A stretch of 62,368 nucleotides of DNA from Oceanimonas marisflavi. GTDB taxonomy: Bacteria; Pseudomonadota; Gammaproteobacteria; Enterobacterales; Aeromonadaceae. The notes beneath the pieces were generated by a model that worked only from the letters and a program-made list of their open reading frames with translations, was not told the origin of the DNA and searched no databases. The first letter of the stretch is position 1; each line of letters starts with the position of its first letter. A program made the translations under genes and the position numbers. The DNA lies in assembly GCF_003049725.1 (NCBI RefSeq), contig NZ_QAGM01000021.1, positions 1-62,368 of the forward strand. The letters are read 5' to 3'. Below are positions 15,904-27,567 of the stretch, in pieces.

Positions 15904-18492
15904 TTACTGCAACGGCAACTGCCGGTTCCATTCCATCAGCCAGCCGGCAATGGCCTCGGCCGGCATGGGGTGGGAGATCCCGAAGCCCTGCACATAATGA
16001 CAGCCCAGTTGCTGCAGCCGATCACCCAGCTCCGGCACCTCCATGCCTCCCGCCACCACCACCATGCTCAGCGCCGCCGCCAGCTGCACCACCCCTTCCA
16101 CCATGCTGGCATCGGTGGGGCTGGTGAGCAGATCGGTAATAAAGCGCCGGTCGATCTTGATGATATCCACGGGCAGGCTCTTGAGGTGCACCAGTGACGC
16201 ATAACCCGCACCGAAGTTGTCGAGGGAAATGCTCAGTCCCAGTCCGCGACAGCGCTCCAGCACACCGGCCACCAGCTGAACATCGCTGCCGACGGCACTT
16301 TCCTGAAATTCCAGCTCCAGCCGCTTTGACTCCACCGCCGGATAAAGCTCCAGCAGATATTGCAGATTGCTGCAAAAATCATCGTGCAACAGCTGGCCGG
16401 CGCTGACATTAAAGCTGGCATGGTAATCCTGGCCGGCTTCCAGCCAGGTGCTCATCTGCTGCAGCAGCTGCCGTATCACCCACTGACCCAGTTCAAACTC
16501 CATATCACTGTCGAGCACTGCAGGTAAAAAATCCGCCGGGGTCAGCATGCCCTTTTGCGGATGCTGCCAGCGCAACAGCGCCTCTACCCCCATCATGTTC
16601 CGGCTGAACAGATCAATCTTGGGCTGAAAGTGCAACAGAAACTCGCCATTGACCAGGGCCCGGCGCAACTCGTCATACAACTGGTGGCGCTCCTGATCCT
16701 GCAAATGCAGGGCGGACTCAAAAAACACATAACGGCGCTTGCCCTGCTTCTTGGCCTCGTACATGGCCTTGTCGGCATAACGCACCAGGGTCTGGCCATC
16801 ACCGGCGTCTTCCGGGTATACCGCCACGCCAATGCTCGCCGATACCCGCGCCTGATGCCCCTCCAGTCTCACGGGCGTATCTATGGCGGCCAGTACCCGG
16901 TCGAGGATTTCGGTACATTCCAGCGGCTGATGCAGCCCGGTGATCATCAGCGCAAACTCGTCTCCCCCAAGCCGGGCCACCACGTCACAGCTGCGGATCA
17001 CCAGGGCCATGCGCCGGCCCATTTCCACCAGCAAGCGATCACCGGCAGCATGCCCCAGGGTGTCATTCACCTGCTTGAAGCCATCCAGATCCAGATAACA
17101 CACCGCCAGCATGGTATTGCCACGATTGGCCGCCGCCATGGCCCGCCCCAGCAACTCGCTGAACAGCTGACGATTGGGTATACGGGTAAGAGGGTCATAC
17201 AGGGCGCGCTGGCGCAGCTCGGCTTCGTGGCGCTTGATATGGCTGATATCGGTCAGAATAATGGCATGGTGCTGCACCTGACCCCGCTCATCACGGATCA
17301 CAGAGACCGACAGCAACAGAGCGCAGCGGCTGCCATTGCGACGCCGGACCGTACACTCTCCCTGCCAGTGTGCAGGGCTGTCCGGGCCCGCCGGCAACGG
17401 CAGGGCATCGCCACTCTCGCTGTCCTGCTCAAACAGAGTGGCGGCGCCTGCGGTCATGTCCTCGAGTGAATAACCGGTAATGCGGGTAAACGACGGGTTG
17501 ATATGCATCACCTGGTTGCTGGCATCGGTCAGCATGATGCCGTCGTAGCTGGCCTCAAATACGCTGGCGGCGAGCCGTTGCTGGGCTTCCAGCTCCCGCT
17601 GTTCGGTGATGTCATGCCCTACGCAAATCATGTCGCCGTTGGGCAGCATAATGTTGGCCCACAGGGTGGCAAGCCGGTGCCCGTTCCGGGCAACCGGATG
17701 CCATTCCCGGAATTGCGAGCCATTCAGCTCCCTGAAGGTCTGAATCACCTGGCGCAGCTCTTTCGGCTCGGGATAAAACAGTTCAAGGGGCGCCGGATGC
17801 TCCCTCAGCTCGTCAAAACGCCAGCCAAATACCCGCTCACACTCGTCATTCCACAAAATGCAGCGCCCCTGAGTATCAAACCCGTTGATCAGAATGGGGA
17901 CGTGTAAAAACAGTGCTTTAAGCCGGTTCAGCAACCGTCCTGATGAAATATCCAGCTGCCGCTGGCGGGCACTCAGCTCGATTTCCCGCCACAACAGGGC
18001 GCCATGACTTGCCAGCAGATCCAGCTGCTCACGCTGGCTGGCCGACGGCGTCGCTGGCTCGGCCGCATACTCCATCAACAACAGCCCGTGCAACTCACCC
18101 CGCGAGATGGGGATCGCCAGGTAAAAGGTATCGCTGTCGAGTTGCAGTTCCCGGCCAGTCAGCGGGCAATAAAAGCCCCGATGGCGCCATACCGCCAGAT
18201 AATGCGATTCCTGCCAGGCGCGAAAGCGCCTTCCCAGAACACGAACCGGGCTTTTGGCATCGTGCGAGAAAAACGCAAAACAAGCCCGGTCGGCGCCACT
18301 TTCACCGGCAGCACGGGCACATAACTGATGCCATTCCATGGCATGGCTTTCGAGCACCTCGGCAACCTTGCCTGATCTATCATCCTGATTTTTCGGTGCT
18401 CGCATCGTTGTGCTTGTCCCGTTGATGGCCTGCCCTGCACAAGCGTAAACATCCGCTTCCGTACCCGCCCATGACCCGTGCCGGCGCTTCAC
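15904..18492 (-). CDS. PAS-PAS-GGDEF-EAL protein with degenerate EAL domain
   Basis: An 862-residue soluble signalling protein: an N-terminal GAF-like region (about 45-180), two PAS domains (about 195-300 and 310-430), GGDEF (about 435-600) and EAL (about 610-860). The GGDEF motif is intact (ARLGGDEFAL) and preceded by an RSCD inhibitory-site motif, so diguanylate cyclase activity is plausible. The EAL domain keeps EALLRW and the KID lysine but has Asn759 where the second Asp of the DDFG motif belongs, and Gly815 in place of the first Glu of the EGVE motif; both normally support metal binding or catalysis. I infer a cyclase or sensor rather than a phosphodiesterase. The start is uncertain: 18492 is a GTG, and an ATG at 18405 (MRAPKNQDDR) is an alternative. 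Confidence 0.88.
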   Translation of the reverse strand: MKRRHGSWAGTEADVYACAGQAINGTSTTMRAPKNQDDRSGKVAEVLESHAMEWHQLCARAAGESGADRACFAFFSHDAKSPVRVLGRRFRAWQESHYLAVWRHRGFYCPLTGRELQLDSDTFYLAIPISRGELHGLLLMEYAAEPATPSASQREQLDLLASHGALLWREIELSARQRQLDISSGRLLNRLKALFLHVPILINGFDTQGRCILWNDECERVFGWRFDELREHPAPLELFYPEPKELRQVIQTFRELNGSQFREWHPVARNGHRLATLWANIMLPNGDMICVGHDITEQRELEAQQRLAASVFEASYDGIMLTDASNQVMHINPSFTRITGYSLEDMTAGAATLFEQDSESGDALPLPAGPDSPAHWQGECTVRRRNGSRCALLLSVSVIRDERGQVQHHAIILTDISHIKRHEAELRQRALYDPLTRIPNRQLFSELLGRAMAAANRGNTMLAVCYLDLDGFKQVNDTLGHAAGDRLLVEMGRRMALVIRSCDVVARLGGDEFALMITGLHQPLECTEILDRVLAAIDTPVRLEGHQARVSASIGVAVYPEDAGDGQTLVRYADKAMYEAKKQGKRRYVFFESALHLQDQERHQLYDELRRALVNGEFLLHFQPKIDLFSRNMMGVEALLRWQHPQKGMLTPADFLPAVLDSDMEFELGQWVIRQLLQQMSTWLEAGQDYHASFNVSAGQLLHDDFCSNLQYLLELYPAVESKRLELEFQESAVGSDVQLVAGVLERCRGLGLSISLDNFGAGYASLVHLKSLPVDIIKIDRRFITDLLTSPTDASMVEGVVQLAAALSMVVVAGGMEVPELGDRLQQLGCHYVQGFGISHPMPAEAIAGWLMEWNRQLPLQ

Positions 18493-18551
18493 TCCGAACC
18501 GGTTATGGCTAAAAACGAAGCATAGATCATCATGCCGCAGCCTGCGCCGTC

Positions 18552-19439
18552 TTACTCACCGTGCCAAAGCTCCCGGGCCACCTCAAAAAAACCCTTGGCC
18601 AGCAAACTGGCCTGGCCGTCGTTGCGCATCACCAGGGCGCCGATACGGGCCATGGACGGCAGGGTCAGCGGCCGGCATGCCACTCCCGGCAACTCGTTAA
18701 ACAGCACACTGCCCGCCGGGATCAGGGCGCAGCCCAGGCCAGCATGCACCCAGCGCATCAGCCGGTATACCGAGTCGGAAGTCAGCACCGGCTGCAGGAT
18801 CAGCCCCTGCCGTGCAAACTGGGTATCCAGATAATGACGAAAATACATGCCCGGTTTGGGCAGACACAGCGGCAGCCCGGCCAGATCGGCCGGCCCCGGC
18901 CGGGGCGGCAGCCGGTCGCCCCAGCCTGGCCCAAAGGCCACCACCACCCCCTGCTCGGGCAGGGCCAGACTGTCGAAACGGGCCAGTACCTCGGGCTCAA
19001 AAAAGCCGCCGCCAATATCGAGGGCATTCTGGTTGAGAGCATCAAGAATGGCATCGGCGGCCATGTCGTTGATCTCAAAGCCCACTCCCTCATGGCGGCA
19101 ACGCAGCTCGGCCAGCACCGAACTCAGATCCATGCAGCTCAGCGGCACCAGCCCCAGTCGCACCGTGCCGGTAAGCTGCCCCTTCATGGCGTCCACTTCC
19201 AGCCGCAGGTTGTCATACTGGCTCAGCAGGGCCCGGGCCCGGGCCAGCACCCGCTCCCCTTCCGGAGTAAAGCCCTCAAACTGCCGGCCCCGGCGCACCA
19301 GGGCCACCCCCAGTTCCTGCTCCAGCTGACGAAGCCGCATCGACAGAGTGGGCTGGGTCACGCAGCAGGCCCGGGCGGCGCGGCCAAAATGCCGCTGCTC
19401 GGCCAGGGTGCATAAATAGTGCAGTTGCTTGATGTCCAT
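18552..19439 (-). CDS. LysR-family transcriptional regulator
   Basis: A 295-residue LTTR: N-terminal winged helix-turn-helix (MDIKQLHYLCTLAEQRHFGR, then TQPTLSMRLRQLEQELG) and a C-terminal periplasmic-binding-protein-like effector domain. The ATG at 19439 has AAAGG nine bases upstream. It is divergent from fdhD and the FdhF/YdeP-type gene across a 141-base AT-rich region, so it most likely controls those genes; the effector is unknown. Confidence 0.9.
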   Translation of the reverse strand: MDIKQLHYLCTLAEQRHFGRAARACCVTQPTLSMRLRQLEQELGVALVRRGRQFEGFTPEGERVLARARALLSQYDNLRLEVDAMKGQLTGTVRLGLVPLSCMDLSSVLAELRCRHEGVGFEINDMAADAILDALNQNALDIGGGFFEPEVLARFDSLALPEQGVVVAFGPGWGDRLPPRPGPADLAGLPLCLPKPGMYFRHYLDTQFARQGLILQPVLTSDSVYRLMRWVHAGLGCALIPAGSVLFNELPGVACRPLTLPSMARIGALVMRNDGQASLLAKGFFEVARELWHGE

Positions 19440-19580
19440 CAAGGTGTGCCTTTCATCACATTTTAAAATCGATAAGTTTAACTTTAATAAATTATATCTA
19501 TCACAATATCGAATCTTTCAATTAGAAAGACCAGGGCCGGCTCTTTACACTGAAATCAAACCGTCAGCCGGACCACCGCC
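19440..19580. promoter_or_regulatory. Divergent LysR/fdhD control region
   Basis: The region is markedly AT-rich. It contains a short inverted repeat, AAGTTTAACTT (around 19474-19484), inside ATCGATAAGTTTAACTTTAA, and an ATATCTATCACAATATCG stretch, either of which could form part of a LysR operator (T-N11-A type). I cannot define the binding site or the -10/-35 elements with confidence. Confidence 0.4.
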
Positions 19581-20370
19581 ATGCTTGATCCCGACACCCT
19601 GCCCGATTACCAGTTTGTGACCACCCGCTGTGGAGATCGCCATGCCCTGGCCAGCGAGGTTCCTCTGGCGGTGGTGCTCAACGGCGTCAGCCATGCGGTG
19701 ATGATGGTCAGCCCCAACCAGCTGGAAGCCTTCGTCACCGGCTTTCTGCTGAGCGAAGGCATTATCGGCCACCACCGGGAAATTCACGATCTGGACTTTG
19801 AGTGTGCAGGAGACGCCCTGGAAGCCCGGGTCACCCTGGCCAACAGCAGCCATTACCGCTGGCGCGAGCACAGACGCAGTCTGGCCGGGCGCACCGGCTG
19901 CGGCCTGTGTGGCATCGAGTCTCTGGAGCAGGCCCTGCCCGATCTGCCCGCCCTGCCCGGCCAGGCGCTGCCAAGGCTTGCCACTGTTGAGGCCCTGCGC
20001 CGTCAGCTGAGTTACTGGCAACCCCTGGGTCAGGAGTGCGGCGCCCTGCATGCGGCCTTTTATGCCGATGCCGAGGGCCGCATTCATCATTCCTGCGAAG
20101 ACGTGGGCCGGCATAACGCCCTCGACAAGCTGCTGGGCTGGCATCACCGCCACGGCCCCGCCACGCCGGGTATGGTGCTGATCACCAGCCGCTGCAGCGT
20201 GGAGCTGGTGCAGAAAATGGCCCGCGCCGGCCAGTCCACCCTGATCACCCTGGCCGCGCCCACGACCCTGGCGGTTCGCCAGGCCCAGGCGCTGGGCCTG
20301 AACCTGCTGCATCTGCCGCGCCGGCAAGGCCCGCGCGTCTATTCCGTCTCCCTTCCCGTCACTGAGTGTC

Positions 20371-20396
<26 letters not shown>
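19581..20396 (+). CDS. fdhD: Formate dehydrogenase accessory sulfurtransferase FdhD
   Basis: A 271-residue protein with the catalytic CxxC loop (GRTGCGLCGIESLEQ, about residue 108) and the C-terminal SCEDVGRHNALDKLLG and LITSRCSVELVQK motifs. FdhD passes sulfur from IscS to the molybdenum cofactor, needed for formate dehydrogenase-type enzymes. It overlaps the start of the FdhF/YdeP-type gene by 26 bases, so the chaperone and its probable client enzyme are translationally coupled. Confidence 0.94.
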
Positions 20397-22662
<2,266 letters not shown>

Positions 22663-22676
22663 CCGCTGAAAACACC

Positions 22677-22704
22677 AAAGCCAGCCCTGATTGGCTGGCT
22701 TTTT
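22677..22704 (+). terminator. Terminator after the FdhF/YdeP-type gene
   Basis: AGCCAGCC and GGCTGGCT form an eight-base-pair stem with a six-base loop, followed by TTTTTG. It ends the fdhD operon. Confidence 0.9.
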
Positions 22705-22968
22705 GTGCCCTTTGCGAACTTGTGGTTCGCTTCTTCTGCGCTGTTGCCCTTCTGTTTAAAGTGCCGCGCTTGTGGTGCGCCCCGAAAGGATATTCCGGCT
22801 TGCGGCAGGGTCCGGTGATGCCGGTCTGCTGTTCCCGTTAAGGTGTAAACATAGTAACCCCGGACCGTGAGCGAGTGGTTGCGAAGTCACCCATTAAAAT
22901 CACTCTTTCCGCAATCATTCACCCCATATAAACTAATAAATGATGAGTTATTGTTTTGGAGGGTGAGC
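22705..22968. other. Intergenic region before the Lrp-type gene
   Basis: No convincing gene is seen. Two similar CTTGTGGTTCGC / CTTGTGGTGCGC segments (from about 22720 and 22769) give a degenerate direct repeat. The right end, from 22900, is AT-rich and contains the ribosome site GGAGG at 22958-22962 for the following gene, so its promoter is probably in the last 80 bases. Confidence 0.5.
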
Positions 22969-23454
22969 GTGAGCAAACTGATACAACTGGATCGCACCGA
23001 CAGGCGCATTCTTGACCTGATGCAGCGCCACGGCCGCATCAGCAATCTGGAGCTGGCCGAGCGGGTGGGCCTGTCGCCTTCGCCCTGCTCGCGCCGGGTC
23101 AAGGCGCTGGAAGACGCCGGCCTGATTGCCGATCACGTCACCCTGCTCAATGCCGCCAAGCTGGGGCTGACATTGCAGGCCTATATTCATATTTCCCTCG
23201 ACCGGCACACGCCGGAGCGGTTTGAAGCCTTTGATGCCGCCGTGCTGAGCTTTCCCGAGGTGCTGGAATGCGATCTGATCACCGGCACCGAGGCGGATTA
23301 TCAGCTCAAGGTGATCGTGCGCGACATGGAGCACTATCAGCAGTTTTTGCTGGGCAAGCTGACCCGGCTGGGCGGCGTGACCGGCGTGCGCTCCAGCTTT
23401 GTGCTGCGGCGCATCAAGCACGATACCGCGCTGCCGCTGGATCATCTGGCTTAA
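22969..23454 (+). CDS. Lrp/AsnC-family transcriptional regulator
   Basis: A 161-residue regulator: N-terminal helix-turn-helix (LDRTDRRILDLMQRHGRISN, then ELAERVGLSPSPCSRRVKAL) and a C-terminal RAM ligand-binding domain (GTEADYQLKVIVRDMEHYQQ). The GTG at 22969 is chosen because GGAGG lies six bases upstream; earlier ATG or GTG options lack a spaced ribosome site. Members of this family respond to amino acids. No partner gene is adjacent, so its targets are unknown. Confidence 0.9.
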   Translation: MSKLIQLDRTDRRILDLMQRHGRISNLELAERVGLSPSPCSRRVKALEDAGLIADHVTLLNAAKLGLTLQAYIHISLDRHTPERFEAFDAAVLSFPEVLECDLITGTEADYQLKVIVRDMEHYQQFLLGKLTRLGGVTGVRSSFVLRRIKHDTALPLDHLA

Positions 23455-23459
23455 CGGCC

Positions 23460-23515
23460 GGGACTGGGGACTGGGGACTGGGGAGCGTAGGTTGGAATGA
23501 GGAACGAATTCCAAC
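23460..23515. repeat. 7-base tandem repeat plus palindromic repeat
   Basis: GGGACTG is repeated three times from 23460 to 23480, with a fourth degenerate unit GGGAGCG. It is followed directly by a palindrome, GTTGGAAT (23491-23498) with ATTCCAAC (23508-23515), preceded by TAG. The palindrome is shared with 57958-57991 and belongs to a dispersed family. Confidence 0.75.
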
Positions 23516-23545
23516 AGCAGACGACTCGAAACAGGAGAACCATAA

Positions 23546-23791
23546 ATGATGAGTTGCGAGCAACACGACTATATCGAGATTGCCTGTCTGTACCGTTACA
23601 CGGTTACCCTGACCCTGGTGTCCGGCGAGCAGGTAAGCGGCGTGGCCCTCGACACCGCCCGCAACGAACACCGGGCGGAATGCCTGAAAATACGCATTGG
23701 CGACGAAGTGCGGCTGCTGCCCCTGGCGAGCCTGACCCGCATGACGGCGGCGGCCGGCAATCCGCATTTTCAGACCGTGGCGTTTGACTGA
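23546..23791 (+). CDS. Rof-like Rho-binding antiterminator
   Basis: An 81-residue acidic-to-neutral protein resembling Rof/YaeO: YIEIACLYRYTVTLTLVSGE, then a central TARNEHRAECLKIRIGDEVR and LLPLASLTRM. The IEIAC...LTL...G pattern and length fit the Sm-like Rof fold, which binds Rho and relieves termination. Two consecutive ATG codons follow an AGGAG; either could start. The assignment is by pattern only; conservation is modest. Confidence 0.7.
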   Translation: MMSCEQHDYIEIACLYRYTVTLTLVSGEQVSGVALDTARNEHRAECLKIRIGDEVRLLPLASLTRMTAAAGNPHFQTVAFD

Positions 23792-23829
23792 GTGATCGCG
23801 CGGTTGCTCACCCGCCGAAGTCTGCCACC

Positions 23830-24096
23830 ATGCTGATCGCCCTGCTGCTGTTCGCCCCCGTGCTGATCTTTCTGCTCAGCCTGCCGGCTTCCGGCAGGCT
23901 GCGCCCCTGCCTGCGTCTGATATACCGACTGGTTGGCGGCATTCTGGTTGTTGGCGGCAACGGTGCTTCCATCTATTTTGCGGCCTACAGCGGCGATCAG
24001 GGCGGCATTACTGCCTTTTATCTGCAAATTACCGTGATCATCAGCTATGCGCTGCTGTCTGTGCTGTTGCTTGTCGTCCATCGATTATGGCAATAG
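23830..24096 (+). CDS. Small hypothetical membrane protein
   Basis: An 88-residue, strongly hydrophobic protein with about three predicted membrane segments: MLIALLLFAPVLIFLLSL, YRLVGGILVVGGNGASIYF, and YLQITVIISYALLSVLLLVV. No motif identifies a family. The start lacks a clear ribosome site, so expression is less certain than for its neighbours. Confidence 0.6.
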   Translation: MLIALLLFAPVLIFLLSLPASGRLRPCLRLIYRLVGGILVVGGNGASIYFAAYSGDQGGITAFYLQITVIISYALLSVLLLVVHRLWQ

Positions 24097-24255
24097 GCAT
24101 CTGGCTCCAGACAACCACAGGGTGCATATTGACTTCTACCTTCTATGATTAATGCCACCGGTGAAGGATAACAGCGCCCTTTCCGGCAAGCGCGGGGAGC
24201 AAAAAGAAAAGCAGGCCAGGGAAGAGTCTGCCGCGAGCAAATCAGGGAGAGCAAA

Positions 24256-24768
24256 ATGGCAGGGATTTTCAGATTTACATGCAGCTGTTGTGGCCGACAG
24301 CATCAGGGATCGCCCAGCTTTGCCTTCAGGGCGCCGGCACCCTGGCTGGAGCAGCCGGCAGACATTCGAAGCCGGGGCAGCCTGGACAGCAATCGCTGTC
24401 ATTACCGGGACAGGGATGGCGAGCATTATTTTATCCGGACCGTGCTGGATATTCCCATTCATGACGTGGCCGATCCCTTTATCTGGGGTGTCTGGGTATC
24501 CCTGAGCCGGCAAAGTTATCACCACTATCAAGCCCATCATGGACAGAGCGACAACCATACTCCCTACTTTGGCTGGCTCTGCAATGATCTGCCCTGGTAT
24601 TCCAGCACCTATGCCCTGGCCACCAGTGTGCATCCCCTCGACAGCACCCACCGGCCCTGCCTTACCCTGCACGAAGCAAACCATGAGCTGATCCGGGACT
24701 TCAAATACGGCATCAGCATGGCCAAGGCACAGCAGATTGCCGAGCTGTGCCTGCATCAAGATGGCTGA
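24256..24768 (+). CDS. DUF2199 domain protein
   Basis: A 170-residue protein with an N-terminal zinc-ribbon-like FTCSCCGRQHQG and the DUF2199 core: DGEHYFIRTVLDIPIHD, then PFIWGVWVSLSRQSYHHY and PYFGWLCNDLPWY. The family is of unknown function and usually monocistronic. GGGAGA precedes the ATG. The initial CxxC resembles a metal site; a cytosolic location is expected as there is no signal. Confidence 0.85.
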   Translation: MAGIFRFTCSCCGRQHQGSPSFAFRAPAPWLEQPADIRSRGSLDSNRCHYRDRDGEHYFIRTVLDIPIHDVADPFIWGVWVSLSRQSYHHYQAHHGQSDNHTPYFGWLCNDLPWYSSTYALATSVHPLDSTHRPCLTLHEANHELIRDFKYGISMAKAQQIAELCLHQDG

Positions 24769-24774
24769 GTCTCT

Positions 24775-25572
24775 TTACATCAGGTTTCTGGCGCTGCCCT
24801 GGCTGCAGAAGCCGCTGCTGTCGTAATACAGCAGACCGTGATGGCGCGCCAGCGGCGCCAGCCGGCGGGCGATTTGCCGGCCCATGCGCTGGCCGTTGCG
24901 GCTGGTGTAGTCTGCATCAAACTGCATGGCCGGCGGCGCCGGCAGCTCCTCGGGCAAGGCCTCGGCCAGTGGCGGTGACAGCACTCGACACACCAGCTCG
25001 CTCACCACCCGGTTCACCGCCGAGCCCACGCCATAGCCCTGCCACTCCGGCAGCAAATAGAGGCTGTTCAGGGTCATTTCCAGCGCCGGGGCCGGCCGCG
25101 TTTCGGGAATGTCCACGGCAAAACTCAGCACCCAGTTGCCCACCATGCGGGGGTGGTCCTGGCCGTGATCCAGCAGCGCCACATTGCAGCGATAGCCCAT
25201 GCCGTAGTCATGAATGCGCGGTGCCGCATCGGCCCATTGCTCCTGTGGCCGGGTCTCGCCCCAGAACAGCGGCCGGGGGGCGTACACATCGTCGTGCTCG
25301 TTCAGGGCGCGATGGCGAAAGCGCTCAAACAGGGGTCTGTGGTCGGGGTGGTGCCAGTCCATCAGCTCGAGGGACAGCCGGTCGAGCCATTCGGGCAGCA
25401 ACCAGGGGTAATCGGAGAATTCGTCACGCAGCCGGGTGTAGTCCAGCAGGTGATTGAGGGTCCAGTGGCCGCGCTTGAGGTGACTGGCCTCACGGACAAA
25501 GGCGCGCTTGAGGTGTTTAAACAGAGGGTAGGTTTCGGCGGCCACCCGCCGGCGTTCGCAGTGGGCAGACAT
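24775..25572 (-). CDS. Hypothetical protein with GNAT-like segment
   Basis: A 265-residue protein I do not place in a named family. The stretch LYLLPEWQGYGVGSAVNRVV (about residue 165) resembles the acetyl-CoA binding motif A of GNAT acetyltransferases (Q/R-x-x-G-x-G). The N-terminal half is rich in Arg, His and Trp. A hydrolytic or acetyltransferase role is only a guess. An ATG at 25572 is taken because AAGGGG lies about 11 bases upstream; a GTG four codons earlier is possible. It converges with the DUF2199 gene, stops six bases apart. Confidence 0.65.
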   Translation of the reverse strand: MSAHCERRRVAAETYPLFKHLKRAFVREASHLKRGHWTLNHLLDYTRLRDEFSDYPWLLPEWLDRLSLELMDWHHPDHRPLFERFRHRALNEHDDVYAPRPLFWGETRPQEQWADAAPRIHDYGMGYRCNVALLDHGQDHPRMVGNWVLSFAVDIPETRPAPALEMTLNSLYLLPEWQGYGVGSAVNRVVSELVCRVLSPPLAEALPEELPAPPAMQFDADYTSRNGQRMGRQIARRLAPLARHHGLLYYDSSGFCSQGSARNLM

Positions 25573-25758
25573 CAGGTAAACCACCCCTTCTCGCTGTATT
25601 CACCGGTGGCCACACACAACAGCGGCCGCGCCGCCAGGCTGATGCCGCCCGGCCATGCACAATAAGAAAACTGCATAGGCTTTGTCTCCATTTTCGACAC
25701 AAAGCGAGGCATTGTAAGGCGAGGGACAAAGAAGTAAAGGGGGGCCCAGCGGACCCAA

Positions 25759-27567
25759 CTAGTAAAACCTCCTGATATTGAACAGAGCCTGTGGCTCAGA
25801 GAAATGTTCACTCCCCGCATATGAAAAGCCCATATCCAATGCGTACTCTGCAATACGATAAGTATTGACTGCCTCTACATTATGAATAAAGTCACTACGA
25901 TCCAACTCATTAAAAATGAGGCGATATTTCAGGTTCAACTTGGAGTCGTTGGCAAGGTACAGAAACGAGCCCACCTCGAGCTGCGGGCTCAGCCATACAC
26001 CATCACCACTGGCAGAAAGACCCGATCCCAGTGTCACATAGCTCAATACAGCCGGCCTGCTGTTACCCGCAATGCCCAGAGCGCCATCCACATGAAACCG
26101 TCGGTTGGTACTGTAGCTTTCGTAACCACCTCGTTCCCAAAGCAATCTAAAACGACCTGACAAACCGCCAATCACCTCATCGTAGGGAATATAACTCTCT
26201 ATGCCATACAACACTACTTCATCCAAGTAAAGATGATCCTTGTCTATGCCAATGGTACTTTTAAGTACCTGTAGCGTTGATTCACTAAATGCATTTCTAT
26301 TGTCATCACGCTGCAGGTGTGAGGCCGGTAACCAGGACAACAAAACATTGCCTTCAGACTCGCGGAGCCTACCTCCCATAATTAATTGTGAGTCGGCGAC
26401 ACGATGCACTGGGTTCTTGTAATCGGAAAGGTCTACTACAAAATCCTCAAAGTCTGCTCCGCTTTCCATAATGCTGGAGCGGTTACTTTCATACTGCTCT
26501 TGGTTTATTTTTTCTTCAAAATACACCCACTCATTAAGAGCCTTTCGGTATTCACGTTCCAAAATGGCACTAGCATTATCGTCAGAGTTGACTGACGGCA
26601 GTGCCTTACCGGATTTATCTGTAAGACTCTGAAAAATAATCATCTTTTCCGTAAGACTGAGGTTGTCACCAAATGCCCTAACTCTCCAACCCAAAGACGG
26701 TGATATACTTACAGGGCCAGCCAGCTCACTCCCATTAACATACTTGACTACATCCAGCGGACTTAGCCATTCCTCACTATGTTTCAGCAATGAAGGCTCG
26801 GAGATGGTGAGAATGTTCAGTGTCAGAGTCGCGCAGTTGTTGGTATGGAAGTAGTAATCAATCTTTTTATCTTTAAGTTCCCACAAATGCAACCGAATGA
26901 GTTCACGATCAAAATCGCTCATTTCAAGGCTGTATTCGTAAACATTCCTTCCTTCAATATCCTTGTAGTAGCGCTTGGCTTCTTTGTAAGGAGAAACGAT
27001 AAAGTAACCATCCTTTCCGGTCACCAGTGCCTCAAACATGATGGCTGGCAGGTTAAACCCTTCCACTTCCGTGAAGTAGGAAACCGCATGGGTTTGATTA
27101 TCAGCCTTATCTTTCAGCTTTATAAATGAATGCCCCATAAAGCTGCTGGGGCTGAGAATGTTTTCTGATGCATATACTAAACTAATCTCGTCAGCTGGAA
27201 CCCGTTTAAGGTACTCATACAGATCTCCACAATGATCAAAGCTCAGTGCATATTCTTCCCCAAGATATTTTGATAGCCACAAGGATCTAGCCGGAAACCG
27301 GCACAGATATGCCTGCCGCTGTTCTCCATCCATATAAGCACTCAGATTGCTCTCAAACTCGCTTTCCAAGTCACTTTTCTCACCGGATAAGAAAAACGCA
27401 GGATCCGTTATCTTTGGCTCGCCATTCTGAAAATGAAACAGGGAAGCTAGCTGAGTTCTCGCATCAGCTGAAAGATCTGGAAACGTGATCTGACTGGCAA
27501 CTGCATCGTGGAAAATTAAAAAAAAAGAAGCCCAAAGGCTTCTTTTTATCTTGGCTATAGAAAACAT
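25759..27567 (-). CDS. DUF4105 envelope protein
   Basis: A 602-residue protein with an N-terminal signal (MFSIAKIKRSLWASFFLIFH). The DUF4105 domain (about 110-270) shows SFMGHSFIKL with a conserved His and FHTNNCATL with a conserved Cys, reminiscent of circularly permuted NlpC/P60-like or LRAT-like enzymes; that relation is inference. The C-terminal half is rich in alternating beta-type segments and ends in an aromatic residue (IRRFY), which suggests an outer-membrane barrel. Base composition is visibly more AT-rich than the neighbours. It overlaps the upstream lipoprotein stop by one base, so the two form an operon. Confidence 0.8.
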   Translation of the reverse strand: MFSIAKIKRSLWASFFLIFHDAVASQITFPDLSADARTQLASLFHFQNGEPKITDPAFFLSGEKSDLESEFESNLSAYMDGEQRQAYLCRFPARSLWLSKYLGEEYALSFDHCGDLYEYLKRVPADEISLVYASENILSPSSFMGHSFIKLKDKADNQTHAVSYFTEVEGFNLPAIMFEALVTGKDGYFIVSPYKEAKRYYKDIEGRNVYEYSLEMSDFDRELIRLHLWELKDKKIDYYFHTNNCATLTLNILTISEPSLLKHSEEWLSPLDVVKYVNGSELAGPVSISPSLGWRVRAFGDNLSLTEKMIIFQSLTDKSGKALPSVNSDDNASAILEREYRKALNEWVYFEEKINQEQYESNRSSIMESGADFEDFVVDLSDYKNPVHRVADSQLIMGGRLRESEGNVLLSWLPASHLQRDDNRNAFSESTLQVLKSTIGIDKDHLYLDEVVLYGIESYIPYDEVIGGLSGRFRLLWERGGYESYSTNRRFHVDGALGIAGNSRPAVLSYVTLGSGLSASGDGVWLSPQLEVGSFLYLANDSKLNLKYRLIFNELDRSDFIHNVEAVNTYRIAEYALDMGFSYAGSEHFSEPQALFNIRRFY

